A stretch of DNA of 64,000 bases from Bradyrhizobium paxllaeri (lineage in GTDB: Bacteria; Pseudomonadota; Alphaproteobacteria; Rhizobiales; Xanthobacteraceae). This document shows, piece by piece, positions 1 through 7,668 of the stretch. How positions within the stretch are numbered: the stretch's first letter is position 1; each line of letters opens with the position of its first letter. Location of the stretch: assembly GCF_001693515.2 (NCBI RefSeq), contig NZ_CP042968.1, positions 2,976,001-3,040,000 of the forward strand, written 5' to 3'. The position numbers and the translations under genes were made by a program. The notes under the pieces were generated by a model, which was given only the letters and a program-made list of their open reading frames with translations, made no database searches and was not told the DNA's origin.

Positions 1-39
1 GCGGCGACTGTGAATGATCGAGAATTCCGGGAGTACTGG

Positions 40-59
40 ATCCCCGCCTTCGCGGGGAT
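40..59. repeat. Short palindrome, probable fragment of a dispersed repeat
   Basis: Perfect 8-bp arms ATCCCCGC / GCGGGGAT around CTTC, followed by GACA. It lies just downstream of the 3' end of the hydrolase at 78-1304 and may serve as its terminator stem, although no T-run follows. The text resembles the 'GGATCCCCGC...GCGGGGATGAC' type of dispersed palindrome common in Bradyrhizobium; that family assignment is from memory. Confidence 0.45.
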
Positions 60-77
60 GACAGGTGTGGGTGGGGC

Positions 78-1304
78 TTAATCCACCGCCGCGTAAACCA
101 GATCCCGTAGCAGGTTGCGGATATATTCGCGCTGGCCGGGGCCCTGCATCATGAACACCGTGAACAGGTCTTCCGCAGGGTCGATGAAGAAGAACGTGCC
201 GGCCATGCCGCTCCAGAAGAACTGGCCGAGCGAGCCCGGGAACGGCGCAATGCCCCGGTGCGTACGGACCGCGAAGCCGAGGCCGAAACCATGGCCGGGC
301 GGCATCAGGGGCGAGTCGACCTTCACGCCGGCGGTGAGGTGATCCGACGCCATCAGCTCCAGCGTCTTGCGGCCGATGATCCTGTTGCCATCGAGCGAGC
401 CGCCATTGAGCAGCATCTGGCAGAACCGCGCATAATCCATCGTGGTCGAGACCAGTCCGCCGCCGCCGGATTCCATCGCCGGCTTCTCCAGCATGTTGAA
501 GAGCTGCACCTTGTCACCGCTCCAGGGATCGGTCGCAAACGGCTCGGCGAGGCGGCCGGCATTCGCTTCCGGCGTATGGAACGCGGTCTCCGCCATCTGC
601 AGTGGCGCCAGAATGCGTTCGGTGAGAAACGCGCCGAGCGACTTGCCGGAGACGACTTCGATGATGCGGCCGAGCACGTCGGTCGAGCGGCTGTAATTCC
701 ATTCCGCGCCCGGCTGGCAGATCAGCGGCATGCCGGCGATCATGGTCGCGTGCTCGGCATTGGTGATCTTGCGGCTGCGCAGCCGCGATTGCTGGTAGAG
801 CTGCTGCACCAGGCCGTTGCCGGTGTGGTCGTAGGTCAGGCCTGAAGTGTGCCGCAGCAGGTCCTGTACCGTCATCTGCCGCTTCACCGGCACGAGGTCG
901 AGCTTGCCGTTGTTCTCGACGCCGACCTTCTGTCCTGCAAACTCCGGAATGAACTTGGCGACGGGATCACCGAGGATGAAGTGGCCGTCCTCGACCAGCA
1001 TCATGATGCCGACCGAGACGATCGGCTTGGTCATCGAGAAGATGCGGAAGATGCTGTCATGGGCCATCGGCGTACTGGCCGTCGGGCTCTGCCGCCCGAT
1101 CGCGTCGAACCAGCCGACCTGGCCGCGCCGCGCCACCATGACCGTGGCGCCGGGCAGAGTGCCCTTGTCGACCTCGCGCTTGAAGGCATCCGACATCCGC
1201 TGCAACCGCGCCGTCGACAGCCCGATCGTTTCCGGCTTGGCATCGGGAAGAGAGGGGGTCTGGAGGGCGGGGGTCTGCCGGGCGGTGGCGGTCTGCGCGT
1301 TCAT
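78..1304 (-). CDS. Serine hydrolase of the beta-lactamase (class C / esterase EstB-like) family
   Basis: A 408-residue penicillin-binding-protein/beta-lactamase-fold hydrolase. The SxxK nucleophile motif is SMTK (residues 90-93), followed by the HTSGL signature near residues 152-156 that is usual in this family, and a Tyr-Ser-Arg (204-206) in the place of the YxN motif. The chosen ATG has GGGAGA just upstream; a longer frame from 1406 would add 34 residues with no ribosome site. No obvious signal peptide follows the start, which favours a cytoplasmic esterase or peptidase-like role over a periplasmic beta-lactamase. The substrate cannot be read from sequence. It stands alone on the - strand next to tRNA-Trp. 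Confidence 0.85.
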   Translation of the reverse strand: MNAQTATARQTPALQTPSLPDAKPETIGLSTARLQRMSDAFKREVDKGTLPGATVMVARRGQVGWFDAIGRQSPTASTPMAHDSIFRIFSMTKPIVSVGIMMLVEDGHFILGDPVAKFIPEFAGQKVGVENNGKLDLVPVKRQMTVQDLLRHTSGLTYDHTGNGLVQQLYQQSRLRSRKITNAEHATMIAGMPLICQPGAEWNYSRSTDVLGRIIEVVSGKSLGAFLTERILAPLQMAETAFHTPEANAGRLAEPFATDPWSGDKVQLFNMLEKPAMESGGGGLVSTTMDYARFCQMLLNGGSLDGNRIIGRKTLELMASDHLTAGVKVDSPLMPPGHGFGLGFAVRTHRGIAPFPGSLGQFFWSGMAGTFFFIDPAEDLFTVFMMQGPGQREYIRNLLRDLVYAAVD

Positions 1305-1454
1305 GGTCTCTCCCGTTGCGCTTGTTGTTTGTAAGAGACCAAGTCTGAAGCAGAAGGCGTGCTTTGGGTAGGGCGGAAAGCCGCTTCGCCCTTGCATTCG
1401 GGGCATGCCCTATGCTTGAAACAGCGCGAACCGACGCACGCGCCGGTTCCCTGC

Positions 1455-1530
1455 AGGAGTGTAGCTCAATTGGTAGAGCACCGGTCTCCAAAACCGGGGG
1501 TCGCAGGTTCGAGCCCTGCCACTCCTGCCA
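1455..1530 (+). tRNA. trnW: tRNA-Trp (CCA anticodon)
   Basis: A complete 76-nt cloverleaf. The acceptor arms are AGGAGTG (1455-1461) and CACTCCT (1520-1526), followed by discriminator G and an encoded CCA (1528-1530). The anticodon stem CCGGT/ACCGG encloses loop CTCCAAA with anticodon CCA at 1488-1490, and the T arm carries GGTTCGAGCC. A tRNA-Trp gene immediately upstream of secE-nusG is a conserved alphaproteobacterial arrangement. Confidence 0.97.
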
Positions 1531-1584
1531 GCTAAATCCAGCCAAATCAAAGACTTGACCGAAGCCCCGGCGGCAACCCCGGAA

Positions 1585-1770
1585 CTAGCTGAAGAATGCG
1601 GTGAGGACCGCGAGGTCCGATCGCGCCGGAGCTTCCCCTCGCAGATCGGCATCGATCACCCGCCGGCACGCATCCACCGTGAAGGTATCGCCGAGGTCGT
1701 TTGCCGCGTCGAGAACGGTCCAGGCCGTCTCGCCCGCGGGCCTTTCCAGGTCTTGGCCTAACAATGCCAT
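1585..1770 (-). CDS. Small hypothetical protein (61 aa)
   Basis: A short ORF antisense to the tRNA-Trp/secE interval. The ATG at 1770 is preceded by a purine-rich GGGGCGAG about 7 nt upstream. The product is acidic and Ala/Asp-rich, with no membrane segment or motif I recognise. A longer frame back to 2043 exists, but the extra part is basic and low-quality and would run through the predicted secE promoter, so the short start is preferred. It could be a lineage-specific protein or spurious; its position between two conserved genes gives no functional clue. Confidence 0.45.
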   Translation of the reverse strand: MALLGQDLERPAGETAWTVLDAANDLGDTFTVDACRRVIDADLRGEAPARSDLAVLTAFFS

Positions 1771-2127
1771 GGTTATCTCGCCCCTGTGGAGCATCCAGAC
1801 TAGCCGAGAGCTTTTAAAATCCGGATCGCGGCCCAACGAGCATTTGAGGCAAAGGCGGCACCGGGGGTTAACCAACGGCATTCGGTCTGTTTTCCCGACC
1901 GGCTGACACCCCGCGGCACCCCGTACCTTGACCTTTTGCCCGGCCGGCAGTAGATACCCGCCACCTGCTGCCGGCCCGCTAGACGCGGATATCCGGCGCG
2001 GCTTTGAATTCCCCCGAACAATCGAGCCCGCTTGGCGGCTCATCCTTCGAGAGAGGGCTGGGCATAAGAAGGCTGTTCGGATTCGCTTTAAATCGCAATC
2101 GTCTCACGAAGGACGCGGTAACCAACG
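1771..2127 (+). other. secE upstream region / leader
   Basis: 357 bp without a convincing gene. It holds the predicted secE promoter at 1927-1956 and a leader of roughly 165 nt before the secE start. A run GAGAGAGGG lies around 2049-2057. No intrinsic terminator is visible between tRNA-Trp and secE. Confidence 0.5.
1927..1956 (+). promoter_or_regulatory. Predicted housekeeping promoter of secE-nusG
   Basis: CTTGAC (1927-1932), an 18-bp spacer, then TAGATA (1951-1956). CTTGAC is the usual alphaproteobacterial -35 form. It is the best match in the gap and lies on the correct strand for secE. Not tested. Confidence 0.5.
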
Positions 2128-2319
2128 ATGGCTTTCAGCCCGTTCAAATTCCTGCAGGAAGTGCGCTCGGAGACCGCCAAGGTCACTTGGCCGACACGCA
2201 AGGAGACAACGATCACCACGATCATGGTGTTCGTGATGGTTGCATTGGCTTCGATCTTTTTCTTCCTGTCGGATTTGATCATCCGCTACGTCGTCACTTT
2301 CCTGCTGGGCGTTCACTGA
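2128..2319 (+). CDS. secE: Preprotein translocase subunit SecE
   Basis: A 63-residue SecE, the short form with one transmembrane helix usual outside the enterics. The amphipathic N-terminal helix includes FLQEVRSETAKVTWPTRKE (about residues 8-26, the conserved region that clamps SecY), and the single membrane span is about residues 32-58. It stabilises SecY in the SecYEG channel; secY itself is at 39288-40619. The stop codon TGA shares its A with the nusG start, so the two genes are translationally coupled. Confidence 0.96.
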   Translation: MAFSPFKFLQEVRSETAKVTWPTRKETTITTIMVFVMVALASIFFFLSDLIIRYVVTFLLGVH

Positions 2320-2870
2320 TGAGCACCGGAACCCTTACGATGGACAAGCGCTGGTATATTGTTCACGCCTATTCGAACTTTGAGAAGAAGGTCGCGGAAT
2401 CGATCCGCGAGCAGGCGAAGCAGCGCGGACTCGAAGAACTGTTCGACCAGGTGCTGGTGCCGACTGAAAAGGTCACCGAAGTGCGCCGCGGCCGCAAGAT
2501 CGATGCCGAGCGCAAGTTCTTCCCGGGCTACGTGCTGGTGAAGATGAAGCTGACTGACGAGGCGTTTCATCTGATCAAGAACACGCCCAAGGTGACCGGC
2601 TTCCTGGGCGCCGAAAACAAGCCGATGCCGATCTCCGAATCCGAGGCGATGCGGATCCTGCATCAGGTGCAGGAAGGCGTCGAACGCCCGAAGGCGTCGG
2701 TGTCGTTCGAAATCGGCGAGAACGTCCGCGTGGCCGATGGTCCGTTCGCGTCGTTCTCCGGCGTGGTTGAAGAAATTGACGAGGCGCGTTCGCGCGTGAA
2801 GGTCGCGGTGTCGATCTTCGGTCGCGCCACGCCCGTCGAACTGGAATTTGGTCAGGTCGAAAAGGTCTGA
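2319..2870 (+). CDS. nusG: Transcription termination/antitermination factor NusG
   Basis: About 183 residues, close to the 181 of E. coli. The NGN domain begins at RWYIVHAYSN and contains FFPGYVLVKM, which contacts the RNA polymerase clamp. A C-terminal KOW domain (about residues 128-183, beginning near IGENVRVADGPF) contacts Rho or ribosomal protein S10 (rpsJ at 29500). The ATG at 2319 overlaps the secE stop by one base; an internal ATG at 2340 (MDKRWYIV) is an alternative start. In-frame sequence upstream to 2004 overlaps secE and is not part of the protein. Confidence 0.95.
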   Translation: MSTGTLTMDKRWYIVHAYSNFEKKVAESIREQAKQRGLEELFDQVLVPTEKVTEVRRGRKIDAERKFFPGYVLVKMKLTDEAFHLIKNTPKVTGFLGAENKPMPISESEAMRILHQVQEGVERPKASVSFEIGENVRVADGPFASFSGVVEEIDEARSRVKVAVSIFGRATPVELEFGQVEKV

Positions 2871-3000
2871 TCGGAACACGCGAGGCCTGGTCTTCGCGTG
2901 AATGAGGCCGTGGGAGGGAGAGGGCGGTCGCCAACCGCTCTTGAACCGAACCACGGAACCTGAACCAGCCGGCGACCTGCCGGCGCAACAGGAGTGATAC

Positions 3001-3429
3001 ATGGCAAAGAAAGTGACCGGATACCTGAAGCTTCAGGTCCCGGCCGGTGCGGCGAATCCTTCGCCCCCGATCGGTCCCGCGCTTGGTCAGCGCGGTCTCA
3101 ACATCATGGAATTCTGCAAGGCGTTCAACGCGCAGACGCAGAAGGAAGAAAAGAACACCCCGATCCCGGTGATCATCACCATCTATGCGGACCGTTCCTT
3201 CACCTTCGAGATGAAGACGCCGCCGATGTCCCACTTCCTCAAGCAGGCCGCCAAGATCCAGTCCGGTTCGAAAGCTCCGGGCCGCGACAAGGCCGGCAAG
3301 GTGACACGCGCGCAGGTGCGCGAGATCGCCGAGAAGAAGATGAAGGATCTCAATTGCGATTCCATCGAATCGGCCATGAAGATGGTCGAGGGCTCCGCCC
3401 GTTCGATGGGTCTGGAAGTTGCGGGGTAA
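3001..3429 (+). CDS. rplK: 50S ribosomal protein L11
   Basis: 142 residues, the same length as in E. coli. The N-terminal domain has the proline-rich [13 protein letters not shown] stretch that binds thiostrepton-type antibiotics, and the C-terminal domain binds the GTPase-associated region of 23S rRNA. A 130-nt leader (2871-3000) precedes it and ends in an AGGAG ribosome site. In other bacteria L1 represses this operon by binding such a leader; I could not identify the L1 site here with confidence. It is separated from rplA by 6 nt. Confidence 0.97.
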   Translation: MAKKVTGYLKLQVPAGAANPSPPIGPALGQRGLNIMEFCKAFNAQTQKEEKNTPIPVIITIYADRSFTFEMKTPPMSHFLKQAAKIQSGSKAPGRDKAGKVTRAQVREIAEKKMKDLNCDSIESAMKMVEGSARSMGLEVAG

Positions 3430-3435
3430 CGGACC

Positions 3436-4128
3436 ATGGCAATCGGAAAACGTTTGAAGAAGGTCCGTGAGGGCATCGACCGCGAGAAGCTTTATCCGCT
3501 CGCGGATGCCATCAAGATGGTCAAGGAACGCGCCACCTCGAAGTTCGACGAGACGATTGAGATCGCGATCAATCTCGGCGTCGATCCGCGCCACGCCGAC
3601 CAGATGGTTCGCGGCGTCGTCAACCTGCCGAACGGCACCGGCCGCACGCTGCGCGTCGGCGTGTTCGCCCGTGGCGCCAAGGCGGAAGAAGCCAAGGCTG
3701 CGGGTGCTGACGTCGTCGGCGCCGAGGACCTGGTCGAAAAGGTGCAGGGCGGCAACATCGATTTCGATCGCTGTATCGCCACCCCTGACATGATGCCGCT
3801 GGTCGGCCGCCTCGGTAAGGTGCTCGGTCCGCGCGGCATGATGCCGAACCCGAAGATCGGCACCGTGACCATGGACGTCGCCTCTGCCGTGAAGGGCGCC
3901 AAGGGCGGCTCGGTCGAATTCCGCGTCGAGAAGGCCGGCATCGTGCAGGCCGGCGTCGGCAAGGCGTCGTTCTCCGAGGAAAAGCTGGTGCAGAACGTGA
4001 AGGCACTCGCGGACGCGGTGTCGAAGGCCAAGCCCGCCGGTGCCAAGGGCACCTACATCCAGCGCGTGGCGGTTTCCTCCACCATGGGCCCGGGCGTCAA
4101 AGTCGAGCCGGGCACGCTGCTCGGCTAA
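3436..4128 (+). CDS. rplA: 50S ribosomal protein L1
   Basis: 230 residues, close to E. coli L1 (234). It contains the typical VNLPNGTGR segment and [20 protein letters not shown] region of the family. L1 binds 23S rRNA helices 76-78 at the E-site stalk and in other bacteria also represses its own operon. A strong hairpin follows the gene, so rplK-rplA form a unit separated from rplJ-rplL by about 3.5 kb, unlike the contiguous rplKAJL order of many bacteria. Confidence 0.97.
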   Translation: MAIGKRLKKVREGIDREKLYPLADAIKMVKERATSKFDETIEIAINLGVDPRHADQMVRGVVNLPNGTGRTLRVGVFARGAKAEEAKAAGADVVGAEDLVEKVQGGNIDFDRCIATPDMMPLVGRLGKVLGPRGMMPNPKIGTVTMDVASAVKGAKGGSVEFRVEKAGIVQAGVGKASFSEEKLVQNVKALADAVSKAKPAGAKGTYIQRVAVSSTMGPGVKVEPGTLLG

Positions 4129-4152
4129 GGCTTTGCCGTTGACGTGAATAAT

Positions 4153-4190
4153 AAAGGGCGGAATCGGGCGACCGATTCCGCCCTTTGCGT
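4153..4190 (+). terminator. Terminator after rplA
   Basis: Perfect 15-bp arms (4153-4167 and 4172-4186) around GCGA. The arms begin AAAGGGCGG and end CCGCCCTTT, and GCGTTTTG follows. The T-rich tail is short but the stem is very stable. It ends the secE-nusG-rplKA unit. Confidence 0.8.
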
Positions 4191-4211
4191 TTTGCGAGTG
4201 CTATTCGTTTT

Positions 4212-4302
4212 CGTCATGCCCGGCCTTGTGCCGGGCATCCACGTCTTTCTTGACGGTGCCGGACAAAAGGCGTGGATGGCCGGGACAAGTTCGGCCATGA
4301 CG
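4212..4302. repeat. Dispersed palindromic element (CGTCATGCCCGGC family)
   Basis: Begins CGTCATGCCCGG and ends CCATGACG, forming terminal inverted repeats. Inside, GCCCGGC...GCCGGGC makes a first hairpin, and GTGGATGGCCGGGACAAG begins a second arm. The same GTGGATGGCCGGGACAAG text recurs at 8694-8711, and shorter CATGCCCG hairpins occur at 13274-13294 and 39161-39180. It is a REP/RUP-like non-coding element; the family name is my own description. Confidence 0.8.
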
Positions 4303-4315
4303 GATCGATAGAAAA

Positions 4316-5269
4316 ATGCCCGAGAAAGTCCTGATCTATTCGCGTTTTCCCAAAGCTCAGATGGAGCGCTTCGGCCAGCGCTATGAATTGCTGAACGCCG
4401 CCGGCAAGGCGCCCAATGAGGTGTTTTCGGCTGATCAGCTTGCCGACATTCGCGCGCTGATCACCGCGGGCGGCACAGCGCTTCGCGGCGATGCGATGGA
4501 CATGATGCCGAAATTAAGCGCGATCGTCTGCTACGGCACCGGCTATGACGGCGTCGATCTGGCGGCGGCGGCGAAGCGCAAGATCGCCGTCGGTCACAGC
4601 CCGGGCGCCAATGCGGCCTCCGTCGCCGACATCGCGGTTACGCTGATGCTGGCAGCCACGCGGCGGCTGCTCGTGGCGGATGACTATGTGCGCGGCGGGA
4701 GCTGGGCGGCGGCAAAGCCGTCGCCGATGATGCGCCCGCAGGCTGGGATGCTCGGCCGAAAAATCGGCGTCTACGGCATGGGTGAGATCGGCCGCAAGAT
4801 CGCGGCGCGGGTGGCCGCGTTCGAGACCGAGGTGGGCTATTTCAGCCGCAGCAAGCACGACGTGCCGTATCAGTATTTTCCAACGCTCGAAGCGCTGGCG
4901 GAATGGTGCAGCGTGCTGATGATCGCGGTGCGGGCGGGGGCGGATACCAATCACGCGGTCGATGCCAATATCCTGAAGAAGCTCGGCAAGGACGGTTATG
5001 TCGTCAACATCTCGCGCGGCTCGGTGATCGACCAGCCTGCGCTGGTCGCGGCGCTGTCCGACCAGACCATCGCCGGCGCCGGCCTGGACGTGTACGCGAA
5101 GGAGCCGCATGCGCCAGATGCGCTGACGGCGCTGCCCAATGTGGTGCTGTCCCCGCATATCGGCGGCCATACGCTGGAGTCGCATGTGGCGATGCAGGAT
5201 TGCGTGCTGGCCAACCTTGACGCGTTCTTCGCCGGCAAGCCGTTGCCTTATGAGGTGCCTCCAGGCTGA
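4316..5269 (+). CDS. D-isomer-specific 2-hydroxyacid dehydrogenase (glyoxylate/hydroxypyruvate reductase-like)
   Basis: 317 residues with the two-domain D-2-hydroxyacid dehydrogenase layout. The nucleotide-binding motif GMGEIG lies at 154-159, catalytic Arg in NISRG at 234, Glu in AKEP at 263, and catalytic His in SPHIGGH at 281. Such enzymes reduce 2-oxoacids (glyoxylate, hydroxypyruvate, pyruvate) with NAD(P)H in the cytoplasm; the exact substrate is not evident. It sits after a palindromic repeat and has a weak ribosome site. Its stop codon lies only 4 nt from the stop of the convergent sigma-factor gene. Confidence 0.88.
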   Translation: MPEKVLIYSRFPKAQMERFGQRYELLNAAGKAPNEVFSADQLADIRALITAGGTALRGDAMDMMPKLSAIVCYGTGYDGVDLAAAAKRKIAVGHSPGANAASVADIAVTLMLAATRRLLVADDYVRGGSWAAAKPSPMMRPQAGMLGRKIGVYGMGEIGRKIAARVAAFETEVGYFSRSKHDVPYQYFPTLEALAEWCSVLMIAVRAGADTNHAVDANILKKLGKDGYVVNISRGSVIDQPALVAALSDQTIAGAGLDVYAKEPHAPDALTALPNVVLSPHIGGHTLESHVAMQDCVLANLDAFFAGKPLPYEVPPG

Positions 5270-5273
5270 GGCT

Positions 5274-6167
5274 TCAGTGCATCCCGGTAGCCGGCAGGTG
5301 CCGCAGCTTGTCGGGATTGCGGACGACATAGATAGCCGCAATTTTCTCGCCTGAGATCGCCATGCTCAGGGTGAGATCGAGTTCGCCGTCCAGATAGAGC
5401 AGGGCGCCCACGGCACCATTGATGACGGCAGGCGCGATACGGACATCCTGGCCGGCGATTTTGCCGGCGAGGCCGACAAAGAATCGCGCGACCTTGTCAG
5501 CGCCGAAGATCGGATTGAGCGCTGCGAATTTACGGCCACCGCCATCGGTGATGGCAACGGCATCCTCCCGCAGCAATTCGGCCAGCTGCCTGACGTCACC
5601 GCTGGCAACCGCATCGCTGAAAGCCTGCAGGAGGCGCGCGTGACTGTCAGGCGTTGCCGCAGGCGCCGGGCGGTCGTCGCGCACCGCGCGGCGGGCTCGC
5701 GAGGCCAGTTGCCGGCAGGACGCCTCGGTGCGGTCGAGCATGGCGGCGATTTCGGGAAACGGCGTATCGAAGACATCGTGAAGCAGGAAGGCGGCACGTT
5801 CCATTGGCGACAGCCGGTCCAGCGTCAGCAGCAATGCGAACGACAGGTCGTCGGCCAATTCGGTGGCGGCGTCGGCCGAGAGGCCCTCCACATCGAACAC
5901 CGGCTCGGGAAGCCACGGCCCGACATAGATCTCCCGCTGCGCCTTCGCGCTTTTCAGGCGATCGAGACAAAGCCGCGTCACCACGGTGACGAGAAAGGCC
6001 TCGGCGTTGTGGACATCCTGTGCGCCGGAGAATCGCAGATAGGCGTCCTGCACGACGTCTTCGGCGTCGCTGCGGCTGCCGAGCATGCGATAGGCGAGCC
6101 CGAGCAGGCGCCCGCGATGGGGCGCCAGCGGGTCGCTGTCATGCGGCCTGTTTGACGACATCGACAT
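5274..6167 (-). CDS. ECF41-group RNA polymerase sigma factor with fused SnoaL-like regulatory domain
   Basis: 297 residues. Region sigma-2 is about 15-80 and region sigma-4 about 110-165. The linker carries WLPEP (85-89). A SnoaL/NTF2-like C-terminal domain (about 175-297) carries DGGGR (208-212) and NPDKL (284-288). These three motifs are the published hallmarks of ECF41 sigma factors, which lack a separate anti-sigma factor and are controlled by the fused domain. The start overlaps the preceding carboxymuconolactone-decarboxylase-family gene by 29 nt, so the two are coupled; an ATG two codons later (6161) is an alternative. The conserved neighbour and a matching promoter upstream support autoregulation. 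Confidence 0.93.
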   Translation of the reverse strand: MSMSSNRPHDSDPLAPHRGRLLGLAYRMLGSRSDAEDVVQDAYLRFSGAQDVHNAEAFLVTVVTRLCLDRLKSAKAQREIYVGPWLPEPVFDVEGLSADAATELADDLSFALLLTLDRLSPMERAAFLLHDVFDTPFPEIAAMLDRTEASCRQLASRARRAVRDDRPAPAATPDSHARLLQAFSDAVASGDVRQLAELLREDAVAITDGGGRKFAALNPIFGADKVARFFVGLAGKIAGQDVRIAPAVINGAVGALLYLDGELDLTLSMAISGEKIAAIYVVRNPDKLRHLPATGMH

Positions 6168-6684
6168 TGTGCCCGTTCACCGAAACGCGGCGGCACTCCT
6201 TGGCATAACCGAGCCCGGCCTTCACCATCGGGAACATGCGGCCGAGCTGCAGCGCCATCGTCAGGTCTATCACGCCTTTCGGGCCCCATTGGGCCGTGAC
6301 AGCGTCGCGAAATTCATCGTCATCGGCCGAGCGGCGCACCACCGCGTCGGCGAAGCGGAACCCGAGCATGGTCGCGTCATTCATCGCGCGTGGATCGCGG
6401 CGAAGCACCGCCTCGATCTGGTCCTTGGGCATGCCGGCTTCCAGCGCCATGTCGACGACGAGTTGGGTGCAAGGGCCGCAATCCTCCGCCAGCGCGCCGA
6501 CGATCTTGGCGGCGAAGCTGGCATCGGGCGGGACCACCTCGCGGTGGGCGGCGGCCTTCATCAGCGGCGCGAACTTGAAGAGGGCGGCAGGGGATTCGTT
6601 CAGCATCATTTCGAGATAGCTGACGTCGTATCCATACCGTTTGGCAAATGCGCGCAAGTTGCGGCGCGCGATCCAACTACGCAT
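6139..6684 (-). CDS. Carboxymuconolactone decarboxylase / AhpD-like protein
   Basis: 181 residues. The AhpD/CMD fold signature is visible as AEDCGPCTQLV with the redox pair C69-G-P-C72, as in alkylhydroperoxidase-like proteins that reduce peroxides through a CxxC centre. The start has a strong AAGGAG site. It overlaps the upstream membrane-protein gene by 8 nt and the downstream sigma-factor gene by 29 nt. ECF41 sigma factors are characteristically encoded beside carboxymuconolactone decarboxylases, oxidoreductases or epimerases, and this is one. It is probably the main target of the sigma factor; its substrate is unknown. Confidence 0.88.
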   Translation of the reverse strand: MRSWIARRNLRAFAKRYGYDVSYLEMMLNESPAALFKFAPLMKAAAHREVVPPDASFAAKIVGALAEDCGPCTQLVVDMALEAGMPKDQIEAVLRRDPRAMNDATMLGFRFADAVVRRSADDDEFRDAVTAQWGPKGVIDLTMALQLGRMFPMVKAGLGYAKECRRVSVNGHNVDVVKQAA

Positions 6685-7054
6685 GTTGTTCTCCTTGGTT
6701 GGGGAAGGCGGAATAGAGCGCGGCTGCGGCGGGCAGAACGATCGCGAGAAGGTCGAAGGCGGGGTAATGGGTGTGGCCGCCCACCAGGATCGCCACGTGG
6801 AGCAGGGCGTGAACGGCGAGGAAGCCGGCGCCCGCAACGGCCGCCGGCCAGTACCGTGGCCGCCATGCCCGCGCGGCCAAGGCAAGACCGGCGACGAGGA
6901 AGGCGGCGCCGATGTCCTGAACGAAATGTGGGTTGAAGGGGCCGGTATCCCGCACCCCCGGCACGGTTTCATACCAGAATGGCCCGGCCACGAGCATGAC
7001 CAGCCCATTCAGGACCGTCGGTATTGCAAGAATGGCTGCCAACTGACGCCGCAT
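6677..7054 (-). CDS. Small integral membrane protein of the ECF41 operon
   Basis: 125 residues with about four predicted membrane spans (roughly 5-22, 44-62, 70-90 and 100-118). A conserved-looking FWYETVPGVRDTGPFNPHFVQD segment connects the first two spans and histidines cluster around 87-100. I do not recognise a named family. The ATG at 7054 has a strong AGGAGG site; the open frame upstream to 7258 would cover the predicted promoter and is rejected. It is the first gene of a three-gene operon with the AhpD-like protein and the ECF41 sigma factor, so it may handle or sense the same stress at the membrane. Confidence 0.75.
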   Translation of the reverse strand: MRRQLAAILAIPTVLNGLVMLVAGPFWYETVPGVRDTGPFNPHFVQDIGAAFLVAGLALAARAWRPRYWPAAVAGAGFLAVHALLHVAILVGGHTHYPAFDLLAIVLPAAAALYSAFPNQGEQHA

Positions 7055-7073
7055 GGGAACCTCCTGCGGCCAA

Positions 7074-7100
7074 GACGAGCCAGCCGACCCCGGTGTGACG
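7074..7100 (-). promoter_or_regulatory. Predicted ECF41-type promoter
   Basis: On the - strand: CGTCACA (7094-7100), a spacer of exactly 16 bp, then CGTC (7074-7077). This matches the ECF41 target I recall from published work (TGTCACA-N16-CGTC) at 10 of 11 positions. It lies about 20 nt upstream of the first gene's start codon, so the leader would be very short but would still include the AGGAGG at 7060-7065. It implies that the sigma factor drives its own operon. Confidence 0.7.
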
Positions 7101-7165
7101 GAACTGGTCAAAAATTTTCGAGAAGTTTTTCTCCGGTTGGCCGGCAAACTGGTGTGAATTTTGCT

Positions 7166-7195
7166 CTTGGCAAAAAGGCCGAGACCCGGTAAACA
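7166..7195 (+). promoter_or_regulatory. Candidate promoter of rplJ-rplL-rpoBC
   Basis: CTTGGC (7166-7171), 18 bp, TAAACA (7190-7195). It lies on the correct strand, divergent from the ECF41 promoter, and would give a leader of about 465 nt. Moderate match only. Confidence 0.35.
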
Positions 7196-7202
7196 ATGGC
7201 TT

Positions 7203-7668
7203 CCGGGCGTGCTGGCCATTGCTGGCACGTCCGTGCGCGCATTCCGAAAACCCGACACGGTAGGAGATCATTCCTTTCAGGACGTCCGCATGGATTGCTC
7301 GAAAGGAAGGAACCTCATCGTTTCGTGGAATGCAGCAGGGTCCATTCGGCTCGCCGAATGGCCCCGATCCTGTCCGAGACTGCAGGCGCCCGCGAAGAAA
7401 CGCAAGTTCTTCAACGGCTTAATCTTACGGCCTGCATAGACGGGTGAAGACCGGATTTTGCTTTAACGCCGCCTCTCGCGGCGCAAAGGCTGATTTGGTT
7501 CGAACCTCGACACCCCGCGCCATCTGGTTCGGGAGGGCAGGCTTTTCAAATGTCGTCTGCCCGGCGTGTCCTAGAGACTGGTGTCTAGAGGTCAGGTTTT
7601 GGGTGAGACGATGGGTGCAACCCGGCGGTCTTGCTCTTGCGAAGGCCGCCAACCGGAGAGAGCTTGCT
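7203..7668 (+). promoter_or_regulatory. Long rplJ leader with stable hairpins (putative L10 autoregulatory leader)
   Basis: About 465 nt without a gene. It contains a 12-bp hairpin with one mismatch at 7338-7365 (arms GGGTCCATTCGG / CCGAATGGCCCC, loop CTCG) and a 9-bp hairpin at 7624-7650 (arms GGCGGTCTT / AAGGCCGCC, one G-T pair). The second ends 4 nt before the GGAGAG ribosome site of rplJ. In other bacteria the L10-(L7/L12) complex binds the rplJ leader to repress translation. Size and structure fit that role here; the binding site itself is inferred. Confidence 0.5.

Noticed and set aside
1405..1454. A promoter for tRNA-Trp from CTTGCA and CTATGC near 1390-1416
   Set aside because: The two boxes are only about 13 bp apart, too close for a sigma-70 promoter.
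2004..2318. A long N-terminal extension of NusG
   Set aside because: It overlaps secE in another register and the NusG fold starts at RWYIVHAYSN; a coupled ATG exists at 2319.
7444..7668. An N-terminal extension of L10 from ATG 7444
   Set aside because: The extra 75 residues are Arg/Cys/Trp-rich, cover the leader hairpins, and L10 homology starts at GTG 7669, which has its own ribosome site.
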